Shown piece after piece: positions 43,232 through 51,410 of a DNA stretch of 64,000 nucleotides. The stretch comes from Ignavibacteriota bacterium (GTDB taxonomy: Bacteria; Bacteroidota; Ignavibacteria; UBA10030; SZUA-254): the NCBI GenBank assembly GCA_016212665.1, contig JACREZ010000032.1, positions 191,566-255,565 of the forward strand. The letters are read 5' to 3'. The first letter of the stretch is position 1. Each line of letters opens with the position of its first letter. The notes under the pieces are model-generated. The model did no database searches. It was not told the DNA's origin and worked only from the letters and a program-made list of their open reading frames with translations. The translations under genes and the position numbers were made by a program.

Positions 43232-44587
43232 ATGAAAAGCCTGACTCTTTATACAATAACCTTCGTACTGCTTCTCGGCATGAGTGAACTCTCCTTCGCT
43301 CAATATTTTCGTTCTTTCACTGCCGACGATTTAACAGTAAAGATTGCCGAAAAGAAAAAAGCGGTTGGAGTTCAAAACGATTTTTCATTCAGAAATGAAA
43401 CGAATAATGCTGTTGACGGTCTCTATCTTGAATTCTCTTCACCAACCGATATTTCTACAATTTCAATTCCTTCCATGTACTCAGCCAAAGTTCGGAATGA
43501 TGGAAAGACCTGGTATGTCGGCGGTGTTACACTCGGCAACATGCAGGAAGTGTTAATCACAACATTATCACTAAAAAGAAAAGTTACAGTAACAAAATGG
43601 GAATGGCTACTTGGTGAAAATACAGTTGCGCGGTATGCAAGCGTTAAAAACCCGGTTCGTAATCAGAGCGTTCTTCCGATGCCCAATACCGCCAATGTCC
43701 GACAGGAAATGTTCTCTTTTAATATCGTTGATGTCACTGTCGGTATCCCGGTTCCTGCACTCAAAAGACAATACGGCTGGGTGAACATCCGAAAAAGTAA
43801 TGACCTTTTGAATTCATTAACTGATAAAACCGGTGAACATTTCGGTCAACCACGTGGTTTTGCAAGATTGACGAATGGTTCGCCGTTTCGTGGTTTACAC
43901 AAAACCGTAACTCCTACGAAGCATAACAATCAATTGTTTGCAAATCTTCTTGCCTTAAAATTCAATATCACTGCAAGCGACTTGGGAATTACACCGTACG
44001 GTTTTGGTGAATTAGTTTATACAGATGTTCGTTCACCCTTCAACGGAAAAATGATTCGTGAAATTGCTGGTCGTGCAGATTCGATGATGACTTTCTGGGA
44101 GGGAATTACGAAGAGTGAATACGTTGGAATTGACAGCACAATTTCAAAAATCAATTCAGCATTCTCCGGTCCGATGGATACGATTTCGTTTGCAAGTGAA
44201 CTACGACTCACCGGCGCAAAACAAGTTACAGAAGTTTTCTTCGTCGCATTAAATGCAAAGAACCCGGTTGCACAAAAGTTTGAAAGAAAACCGGAAGTCC
44301 CTGAACAGGTGACATTAGAACAAAATTATCCGAACCCGTTCAACCCGACTACAACAATTTCTTTCTCGCTTCCCGTTGCATCTGTCGTCACGTTGAAAGT
44401 GTATGACATGCTTGGTCAGGAAGTTGCCACCTTATTAAACAATCAGGAAGTCGAATCGGGCGAACAGGAAATTCTCTTTGCCGCGAACGAACTTACATCC
44501 GGAACATACTTCTATCGCATCACAGCACAGAATGTTGTTGAGGCAACAACGTACGAGAGCGTCAGGCAGATGACGTTGATTAAATAA
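43232..44587 (+). CDS. Secreted protein with T9SS type A sorting domain
   Basis: 451 residues; signal peptide ending ELSFAQ. The body (about 25-350) has no recognisable domain; it contains Ig-like strand patterns (NAVDGLYLEFSSPTDISTIS). The last 85 residues are the sorting domain (LEQNYPNPFNPTTTI, DMLGQEVATLL, GTYFYRITA). Exported through the type IX system and probably surface-attached. It ends in an efficient terminator, so it is monocistronic. Confidence 0.8.
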   Translation: MKSLTLYTITFVLLLGMSELSFAQYFRSFTADDLTVKIAEKKKAVGVQNDFSFRNETNNAVDGLYLEFSSPTDISTISIPSMYSAKVRNDGKTWYVGGVTLGNMQEVLITTLSLKRKVTVTKWEWLLGENTVARYASVKNPVRNQSVLPMPNTANVRQEMFSFNIVDVTVGIPVPALKRQYGWVNIRKSNDLLNSLTDKTGEHFGQPRGFARLTNGSPFRGLHKTVTPTKHNNQLFANLLALKFNITASDLGITPYGFGELVYTDVRSPFNGKMIREIAGRADSMMTFWEGITKSEYVGIDSTISKINSAFSGPMDTISFASELRLTGAKQVTEVFFVALNAKNPVAQKFERKPEVPEQVTLEQNYPNPFNPTTTISFSLPVASVVTLKVYDMLGQEVATLLNNQEVESGEQEILFAANELTSGTYFYRITAQNVVEATTYESVRQMTLIK

Positions 44588-44610
44588 CTAACTCCACATC
44601 AATGTCTCAA

Positions 44611-44638
44611 AGGTACGCTCCGGCGTACCTTTTTTTTT
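44611..44638 (+). terminator. Intrinsic terminator
   Basis: AGGTACGC-tccg-GCGTACCT, a perfect 8-bp stem with a 4-base loop, followed by eight T. Confidence 0.9.
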
Positions 44639-44652
44639 GGCTCGTCAATGAG

Positions 44653-44660
44653 TATATTTG
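44653..44660 (+). promoter_or_regulatory. TAnnTTTG box three bases before malQ start
   Basis: TATATTTG is a full match to the -7 element, but no TTG sits 20 bases upstream (T-run there). If used, transcription would start at or within a few bases of the ATG at 44664, giving a leaderless mRNA. Confidence 0.3.
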
Positions 44661-44663
44661 ACC

Positions 44664-46202
44664 ATGAAATTTGAACGTTCCGCCGGTATTTTACTTCACC
44701 CTACTTCCCTGCCGGGAAATTTTGGCATTGGTGATTTAGGTCCCAATGCTTTTTATTTTATTGATTTTTTAGAATCATGCGGTCAGCGATTGTGGCAAGT
44801 CCTTCCTCTTGGTCCAACAGGATACGGAGATTCACCGTACCAATGCTTCTCTGCTTTTGCAGGAAATCCGTTACTCATCAGCCCGGAAAAATTGCTTGCG
44901 CAGAAATTACTCTCCGAAGATGATGTACGATTGTTCCCCCGTTTCGATTCATTTCAGGTCGAGTTTGGCGAAGTCATCAAAGCAAAACAAACGTTGTTAG
45001 AGAAAGCCTTCAAACACTTTCAAACATCAACCGATACAAATTTGAAGAAAGCATTTGATTCCTTTTGTGAATCAAACAAGTTCTGGCTTGAAGATTATGC
45101 TCTCTTTATGACAATCAAAGAGGCTGTAGGCGGCACACATTGGAACAGGTGGGAAAAAGAATGTATTCACCGTGACCCGCAAACGATGGAAGCGTACACT
45201 ACCCGCCTTCATCTGTTGTTCGCCAAGCAGAAATTTATTCAGTTCCTTTTCTTTCAACAATGGCATGAACTGAAAGCATATGCGAACAGCAAAAACATAA
45301 AAATCATCGGAGACCTCCCCATCTTTATTGCGTATGATAGCGCAGATGTTTGGGCAAACAAACACTTGTTTGATATGGATGAAGACGGAGTGCTGTTAAC
45401 AAAAGCCGGAGTCCCTCCCGATTATTTTAGTCCGACAGGACAACTGTGGGGAAATCCGTTGTATCGCTGGGATGTCATGGAAAAAGATGATTTTGCGTGG
45501 TGGCGTTCCCGCATCCAACATTTGCTTGAATGTGTTGACATCATTCGCATTGACCACTTCAGGGGATTCGAAGCGTTTTGGGAAATCCCCGGTAATGCGG
45601 AAACTGCCGAGAAAGGAACATGGGTGAAGGCGCCGGGAAAAAAATTCTTCACAACGCTTCAACATCATTTAGGAACACTCCCGATTCTGGCAGAAGACCT
45701 CGGACTGATTACAAAACCTGTCGTCGAACTTCGCGACCATTTCGGTTTCCCGGGAATGAAGATTCTCCAATTCGCGTTCGGGACAGGGATGGAAAATAAA
45801 TTCCTCCCGCACAATTTTATACCAAACTGCGTCGTCTATACCGGCTCGCATGATAACGATACAACACGCGGTTATTTCGAGAAAGCAAAGAACGAACCGA
45901 ACGACATTTACTCGTTTACGCAACGATATCTCAATTACAATGGTGACGAGTTGACGTTCGAGTTAATTCGTTTGGCTCATTCTTCAGTTGCGGATATTGT
46001 CATCATACCAATGCAGGATGTGTTGAATCTCGGCACAGAAGCACGAATGAATTTTCCCGGAAAACTTGGCGGTAACTGGTCGTGGCGTTTTTCATGGGAA
46101 CAAATCGGACCGGACACCGCATCGAAACTCAAAGAACTTACAGTACTTTATGAACGACCACCGAAACCAAAAGCACATGAACAACAAGACACTTCACAGT
46201 AA
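44664..46202 (+). CDS. malQ: 4-alpha-glucanotransferase (amylomaltase, GH77)
   Basis: 512 residues from ATG 44664. It disproportionates malto-oligosaccharides in the cytoplasm. The N-terminus (SAGILLHPTSLPGNFGIGDLG, WQVLPLGPTGYGDSPYQ) is diagnostic for MalQ. The nucleophile Asp lies in IIRIDHFRGFEAFW, the acid/base Glu in LAEDLG, and HDNDTTRGYF completes the site. Its 3' end overlaps the start of the next GH13 gene by 26 bases. Together with the ABC importer and amylases at the window's right end it forms a maltodextrin/glycogen pathway. Confidence 0.95.
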   Translation: MKFERSAGILLHPTSLPGNFGIGDLGPNAFYFIDFLESCGQRLWQVLPLGPTGYGDSPYQCFSAFAGNPLLISPEKLLAQKLLSEDDVRLFPRFDSFQVEFGEVIKAKQTLLEKAFKHFQTSTDTNLKKAFDSFCESNKFWLEDYALFMTIKEAVGGTHWNRWEKECIHRDPQTMEAYTTRLHLLFAKQKFIQFLFFQQWHELKAYANSKNIKIIGDLPIFIAYDSADVWANKHLFDMDEDGVLLTKAGVPPDYFSPTGQLWGNPLYRWDVMEKDDFAWWRSRIQHLLECVDIIRIDHFRGFEAFWEIPGNAETAEKGTWVKAPGKKFFTTLQHHLGTLPILAEDLGLITKPVVELRDHFGFPGMKILQFAFGTGMENKFLPHNFIPNCVVYTGSHDNDTTRGYFEKAKNEPNDIYSFTQRYLNYNGDELTFELIRLAHSSVADIVIIPMQDVLNLGTEARMNFPGKLGGNWSWRFSWEQIGPDTASKLKELTVLYERPPKPKAHEQQDTSQ

Positions 46203-48306
46203 TTTTATATCACTCTTCTTCTTTGTTCTCTTTCTCATGGTGATTCCGACTTCACGTCCTCTTTTCGCTCGACCTCAGGCACAACAATATCTCGATTCAC
46301 TCTATTCTGAAAAAGAAATGGGTTGCATTCTCGGCAAGGAACAAACGACATTCCGTTTGTTCGCACCTCGCGCAACGAAAGTGATGCTTGTTCTCTTCAA
46401 TCAACATGATGAAGAAACCGGCACAGAATTTCTCATGGTGAAAGATGAACAGGGTGTGTGGGAATATTCCTTCCCCGAAGTTCTGCTCGGGAAGTTTTAT
46501 GGTTACCGGGTGTTTGGTCCCGAAGGTCCGGGCGAGATGTTTAATCCGAACATTATCCTCGCCGACCCGTACTCGAAGGCAGTTGCAACGAAAACAAACT
46601 GGCATCAACCTGCAAAGACCCTCATCATCAATACTGAGTATGATTGGGAGGGAGATACATTTGTTGCGCCTGATAATTATTCCAAGTTAATCATCTATGA
46701 ATCGCATGTTCGCGATTTGACCTCACATTCTTCTTCCGGTGTCTCATCAAAAGGAACGTACAAAGGATTGACAGAAGAAGGTACAACCGGCGGTTTGAGT
46801 TACTTGAAAAATCTCGGTGTCAATGCAATAGAACTCCTGCCGACCCAGAAATTCGGAAACATTGAATTGCTGTATCGCGATAGTTCAGTAATGAAATTCG
46901 GATACCCCTTCAATACGTGGAATCCGTACGAGCGGAATCATTGGGGATACATGACGAGTTATTTCTTCGCACCCGAATCGTATTACGGAACTGACGGAAC
47001 AATCAAACCGGAATCATATAACGGCGCGGATGGACGGGCAGTGCGCGAATTCAAAGATATGGTGAAAACATTTCACAAGAATGGCATTGCCGTTATTATG
47101 GATGTGGTTTATAACCATGTTTCGAATTACGACTTCAACCCGTTCAAGTTTATTGATAAGTATTATTATTTCCATACCGATATGAACGGAAACTTCGTTG
47201 CGAGTTCCGGGTGCGGCAACGATTTCAAAACTGACCGGCTTATGGCTCGTCGTCTCATCGTCGAATCGGTACTATATTGGATGAAAGAATATCATATTGA
47301 TGGCTTCCGCTTCGACCTTGCAACGATGCTCGATTGGGAAACGTGCAAACTCATCACACAGGAAGCAAAGAAAATCAACCCGAACGTCATATTAATTGCT
47401 GAAGCGTGGGGCGGTGGAAAGTATGACCTCGCTGGTTTCAGTATGATTGGATGGGCGGCGTGGAACGATTTGATTCGGAATGGAGTGAAAGGTCAAAACC
47501 CGCGAGACGGACACGGATTCATCTTTGGAAAATTTCAGGGAAGCAATTCCAAAAAGTCGTTTATGAGTTATGTAACCGGAAGTTTGCTTGTCGATGGCGG
47601 ACCGTTCACGCAGAAAGAACACAGTATCAACTATCTCGAATCGCATGACGATAACACCATGGGAGATTTCATTCGGTTTGCCTTGCACGATGCTAAAGAA
47701 AATGAAATAGTGCCTGATGCCGGAAAAAATGCTAAACTTACTCCTCAACAACTTTCTCTTCACAAACTCGCGGCAATGTACTTATTCACATCTCAAGGTC
47801 CGGTGATGATTCATGAAGGACAGGAATACGGACGAAGCAAACTCATCGCCCCTACTTCCTCACCTGATACCCGCGTCGGAATGATTGACCACAACAGTTA
47901 CGATAAAGACAACGAGACAAACTACCTGAATTATCATCACGCGGAACTCAACAAAGAACTTGTTGAGTATTACAAAGGATTAATTCATCTCCGAACAACC
48001 TATCCTCAGTTGAGCAATGTACCGAATGAAGCAATCGAGTTTCTCCCGACAAAGGATGATTTTCATATTGCATTTACTATTAACGCTGAGAAGGTATCGG
48101 ACAATGCGAAAAATAAAAAACAGAAAACTACAAGCATTATTGTCCTGCTGAATGGTAATCCGAAAAAACCGCTCGACATGAAACTCCCGAAAGGAAGTTG
48201 GCAAGTTCTCGCCAATCCGGATAAAGTCACACAAGATAAACCATTCGGAAAAATAACCGGAACCGTTTCCGTTCCTCCAACCAGTGGGATGATTTTGATG
48301 AGATAA
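46177..48306 (+). CDS. Type I pullulanase-like GH13 enzyme, exported
   Basis: 709 residues from ATG 46177 (a second ATG at 46150 is in frame). A signal peptide (about 1-31) comes first, then a CBM48-like domain (TTFRLFAPRATKVMLVLF, VWEYSFPEVLLGKFYGYRVFGP) and a GH13 barrel. The four conserved regions are present: DVVYNHV, GFRFDLATM (nucleophile Asp), LIAEAWG (acid/base Glu) and ESHDDN. The order and the NHWGYMTSYFF segment fit pullulanase/debranching enzymes that cut alpha-1,6 links. Coupled to malQ by overlap. Confidence 0.85.
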   Translation: MNNKTLHSNFISLFFFVLFLMVIPTSRPLFARPQAQQYLDSLYSEKEMGCILGKEQTTFRLFAPRATKVMLVLFNQHDEETGTEFLMVKDEQGVWEYSFPEVLLGKFYGYRVFGPEGPGEMFNPNIILADPYSKAVATKTNWHQPAKTLIINTEYDWEGDTFVAPDNYSKLIIYESHVRDLTSHSSSGVSSKGTYKGLTEEGTTGGLSYLKNLGVNAIELLPTQKFGNIELLYRDSSVMKFGYPFNTWNPYERNHWGYMTSYFFAPESYYGTDGTIKPESYNGADGRAVREFKDMVKTFHKNGIAVIMDVVYNHVSNYDFNPFKFIDKYYYFHTDMNGNFVASSGCGNDFKTDRLMARRLIVESVLYWMKEYHIDGFRFDLATMLDWETCKLITQEAKKINPNVILIAEAWGGGKYDLAGFSMIGWAAWNDLIRNGVKGQNPRDGHGFIFGKFQGSNSKKSFMSYVTGSLLVDGGPFTQKEHSINYLESHDDNTMGDFIRFALHDAKENEIVPDAGKNAKLTPQQLSLHKLAAMYLFTSQGPVMIHEGQEYGRSKLIAPTSSPDTRVGMIDHNSYDKDNETNYLNYHHAELNKELVEYYKGLIHLRTTYPQLSNVPNEAIEFLPTKDDFHIAFTINAEKVSDNAKNKKQKTTSIIVLLNGNPKKPLDMKLPKGSWQVLANPDKVTQDKPFGKITGTVSVPPTSGMILMR

Positions 48307-48316
48307 AGTAACTGTT

Positions 48317-48358
48317 AATTGACGATTGATGAAATGATATATTCATCAATCGTCAATT
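48317..48358. terminator. 17-bp perfect inverted repeat between convergent genes
   Basis: The arms 48317-48333 and 48342-48358 pair perfectly with an 8-base loop, centred between two convergent stop codons. AT-rich; works as a bidirectional barrier or terminator. The sequence (AATTGACGATTGATGAA) resembles the heptamer arrays seen elsewhere. Confidence 0.55.
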
Positions 48359-48367
48359 CATCAAGAA

Positions 48368-50785
48368 CTACTTCATCTTCTCAATTGTACTTATCTCGCG
48401 TAGCAAATCCCGTTTCGTGAAGCGCGATTTGCTCATTACACCACTGATGAATCCTTCCAACTGCTCGCGCATAGTTTCATCAACTTCCTGTGAGGTGAGA
48501 ATAATAATCGGTGTGTGGCGTGTTGCCGATTGTTGTTTGAGTTCATACGCAACGCGGTATCCGTCAATCTCCGGCATATTTAAGTCGAGTAAAATTAAAT
48601 CGGGTTTCTCTTCTACCGCAAGCAACAACCCTTTTTTTCCGTTTAATGCAGTCAGCACTTCAAATCCTTCCGATTCAAGAATCGCCGCGACTAAATCAAT
48701 GGCAGTTTTGTCATCGTCAATCACCAGCACTTTCGGATTTTTCTTCCTCAACTGCGGACGCGAGGCAAGTCTGCCGATTGTTTCAAGCAGTTCCGTGCGA
48801 CTGACCGGCTTGACAAAATATTCTACCGCTCCCATACTGAAACCAAGTTTTTTATCATCAGTAATCGAGATGATGATAATCGGGATGTGCGAGCAAAGCG
48901 GATGAGCCTTCAATTCCTTCAACACCTGCCAGCCATCTTTCATCGGCATAATCATATCGAGTGTGATGATGTCGGGTTTGAGTTGCTTTGCTTTCTCTAA
49001 ACCATCAAAACCATTCCGCGCAATTTCCGTTCTGTAACCTGCCTCATCCAAATATGTTTTGATGAGCAATCCCGCTTGCGGATTATCTTCAATAATCAAC
49101 ACCAACGGACGTTCCCCGTTTTTACGGACGATTTGATGCGCATCCATCACTTTTGTCAAATCTTCGGGCGAGTCAACCACCTCGCCTGCTACAATCATCG
49201 GAATTCGGAATCGGAAGGTGCTTCCTTTTCCCCATTCGCTTTCGACCCAAATTTTTCCGCCATGTAGTTCAACTAACTTTTTCGTAATCATCAAACCCAA
49301 GCCGGTTCCTTCATCAGACGCGAACGAATTTTTTCCCTGCTGATATGCGACGAAGAGACGCGATAAATCTTCCGGCTTGATGCCGATTCCTTTATCAAGC
49401 ACTTCCACTTCAATTTCGTAATGCACCCGGCGAATAGTAATCGTGACTTCAGAATCTCTCGGACTAAACTTCACCGCATTAGATGTTAGGTTGACAAGAA
49501 TTTGTTTGAACCGCATCTGGTCTACCACAAGTTGGTCAATATCATCGGCAACATGAAAAGCAAGTTTCACTTGCTTCTGGTCCAATGCCGATTGCATTAC
49601 GCGCTGGAGGTTTTCAACAAAATACGAAACAGGATATGCTTCGACATGGAGTTCCATCCTTCCGGCTTCAATCTTTGATAAATCAAGAATATCATTGATG
49701 AGCGCCTGCAAGTGCCTGCCGCTCACGTTGATGTTCTTCATAAAGTCATGAACTTTTTCCTTCGGTATTTTTTCAAAGTCTGCTGTTAAAATATCGGAGA
49801 AACCTACAATCGCATTCAACGGAGCGCGCAATTCGTGGCTGAACGTTGCAAGAAACTTCTTCAACGTCTCGTTTGCTTCTTCCGTTTTTCTCTGCTCGTT
49901 CGCGAGTTGAATGTTCTTCATCGTGATTTCATCCATCAACCGCTTTCGGCTGATACCGATGGAGAGTTCGTTTGCAATCACCGAAAGCATCTGCAAATCA
50001 TCTCCGGCATATTTCACGTTCTTGTGCGAAAGCACTTCCAGTACACCCTGCAATTCATTCTGAACAATGAGCGGAATGGAAATGAGAGAGCGAAGTTTAT
50101 GTTTTTCAACTTCAGTCAGATATTGAGCGGCTATCGTACTTCGGGAAAGTTCATCGGTGATAACAACCTGACGTTTCAAGATTGTCTCCACAGCAATTGT
50201 GTCTGTTGAAACATCAACTATTTGATGGAGTACTTCGGGGTTGACGTTCAAGTCCTGAATGGTCGGAGCCATCAGGTGAAGCAGAGAGGAATGAGCATCG
50301 AACCGGTAAATACAAACAAACTGCGACGGGATTTCCATGAACCGGGCAATTTGTTCTCCCGCGTTCAGACACAATTCATCCATATATTGGGCGACATTGA
50401 TAACGTGTGAAACCTCCATGAGAATTTCTTTTTGTCTTTGCTGTCGCTTCTGCTCTGTAATATCCTGGAAGACAACCGAAATTCCCCCCTCGTTCGGATA
50501 GACCCGTACATCAAACCACTTTTCAAACCGTTCGTCTTTATAGACCTGTTCGAGGGTTTGAAACTGCTTCGTCTTCATTGCCGCACGATAACATTCTCCG
50601 ATTCGGTCATGTTCTGCGTTCGGAAAAACTTCAAACACATTTTTGCCGAGAACTTCATCCCGTGAAAGTTGCGTCCCGATTTCTGCCGCTCGGTTCCAGT
50701 AAAGTATTCGGAATTGTTTATCGAGGGCAAAAAATCCGCCGGAAACGCCCTCTAAAATGTCTTCATATTTTTGTAATGAAATCAT
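48368..50785 (-). CDS. Hybrid histidine kinase, PAS-GAF-HisKA-HATPase-REC-REC
   Basis: 805 residues, no membrane helix. PAS (about 8-110, DITEQKRQQ), GAF (about 120-285), HisKA with H317 in TFSHELRAPLNAIVGFS, HATPase (NAVKFSP, DKGIGI, GTGLGL; about 360-545), then two receiver domains: the first with the acceptor Asp in ITLDMIMPMKDGW, the second with LLDLNMPEIDGY. Conserved Lys residues are present (FVKPVS; MSKSR near the end). A multi-step relay within one protein. No adjacent output gene; signal unknown. Confidence 0.9.
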   Translation of the reverse strand: MISLQKYEDILEGVSGGFFALDKQFRILYWNRAAEIGTQLSRDEVLGKNVFEVFPNAEHDRIGECYRAAMKTKQFQTLEQVYKDERFEKWFDVRVYPNEGGISVVFQDITEQKRQQRQKEILMEVSHVINVAQYMDELCLNAGEQIARFMEIPSQFVCIYRFDAHSSLLHLMAPTIQDLNVNPEVLHQIVDVSTDTIAVETILKRQVVITDELSRSTIAAQYLTEVEKHKLRSLISIPLIVQNELQGVLEVLSHKNVKYAGDDLQMLSVIANELSIGISRKRLMDEITMKNIQLANEQRKTEEANETLKKFLATFSHELRAPLNAIVGFSDILTADFEKIPKEKVHDFMKNINVSGRHLQALINDILDLSKIEAGRMELHVEAYPVSYFVENLQRVMQSALDQKQVKLAFHVADDIDQLVVDQMRFKQILVNLTSNAVKFSPRDSEVTITIRRVHYEIEVEVLDKGIGIKPEDLSRLFVAYQQGKNSFASDEGTGLGLMITKKLVELHGGKIWVESEWGKGSTFRFRIPMIVAGEVVDSPEDLTKVMDAHQIVRKNGERPLVLIIEDNPQAGLLIKTYLDEAGYRTEIARNGFDGLEKAKQLKPDIITLDMIMPMKDGWQVLKELKAHPLCSHIPIIIISITDDKKLGFSMGAVEYFVKPVSRTELLETIGRLASRPQLRKKNPKVLVIDDDKTAIDLVAAILESEGFEVLTALNGKKGLLLAVEEKPDLILLDLNMPEIDGYRVAYELKQQSATRHTPIIILTSQEVDETMREQLEGFISGVMSKSRFTKRDLLREISTIEKMK

Positions 50786-51074
50786 GCAAATCTCGTTGTC
50801 TGATTATTATATGTTTTTTATTATTCCCCATAATCATTCCGACATAAATTAATGTCAAAATGAAGTTACGTTAGTCTGCCCCGACTAAAGCGGCAGAATG
50901 GTAATCAATTTTTCAATAAGATGCAAGAATGATATGAAGAATTTCTTGAGATAGTTCTGATAACTTGTTTGTTCCCTCATCTCATTTGAACACTTTCCAA
51001 TCTTACCTGCGGCGGTTTTTCTAAATAACCTCCTTTTTTATGAACAAAACCGAACACAACTATCTTTCAACTCT
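50786..51074. other. Gap with small palindromes only
   Basis: No gene seen. It contains GACAT-taatt-ATGTC-like dyad (about 50839-50856) and TTAGTC-tgcccc-GACTAA (about 50871-50888) overlapping CTGCC...GGCAG. These may be regulatory for the minus-strand kinase or REP-like. Confidence 0.3.
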
Positions 51075-51344
51075 ATGAAACCTTCCAAAATCATATTAAA
51101 ATTCTACAAAACCAATTTGAAGCCTCTCAAATCCGTTTTGACATCTCTCAAATCCATTTTGACGTCTCTCAAATCCATTTTGACGTCTCTCAAATCCGTT
51201 TTGACATCCCTCAAATCCGTTTTGACATCCCTCAAATCCGTTTTGACGTCTCTCAAATCCGTTTTGACGTCTCTCAAATCCATTTTGACATCCCTCAAAT
51301 CCGTTTTGAATGCCCTGCAAAACTTGTTCACCCTACTAAATTGA
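51075..51344 (+). CDS. Possible heptad-repeat peptide, coding strand uncertain
   Basis: 89 codons, MKPSKIILKFYKT then nine repeats of LKSVLTS/LKSILTS and VLNALQNLFTLLN. The minus strand over 51104-51331 is equally open (MNKFCRAFKTDLRDVK..., repeats of DLRDVKT/DLRDVKM), because a 21-base unit without stops stays open in several frames. Neither start has a convincing ribosome binding site. Both peptides would be amphipathic helices with Leu/Val at coiled-coil positions. I treat this as a candidate only. Confidence 0.25.
   Translation: MKPSKIILKFYKTNLKPLKSVLTSLKSILTSLKSILTSLKSVLTSLKSVLTSLKSVLTSLKSVLTSLKSILTSLKSVLNALQNLFTLLN
51124..51312. repeat. 21-bp tandem repeat, nine units
   Basis: Nine consecutive 21-base units (consensus core ctcaaatccgttttgac) differ at only three positions: C/T, G/A and A/G. 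In the plus LKSVLTS frame and the minus DLRDVKT frame, two of these are synonymous and the third gives V/I or T/M. In the remaining minus frame (QNGFERR) they change residues more. Confidence 0.9.
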
Positions 51345-51360
51345 ATAAACTTAAATGAAT

Positions 51361-51392
51361 TTGACTATTTCTTCAAAAACTATCTAAATTTT
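51361..51392 (+). promoter_or_regulatory. Bacteroidota-type promoter candidate
   Basis: TTG at 51361-51363, 21 bases, TAAATTTT at 51385-51392 (seven of eight). About 12 bases from the expected start to the GTG at 51411. Confidence 0.4.
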
Positions 51393-51410
51393 TAATTATA
51401 TTCACACTCC

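Noticed and set aside
43035-43256. Minus-strand open frame in the divergent gap
   Set aside because: Overlaps the signal-peptide codons of the secreted protein; no start signal or similarity.
51124-51312. CRISPR array
   Set aside because: Units are contiguous 21-mers without spacers and no cas gene is present.
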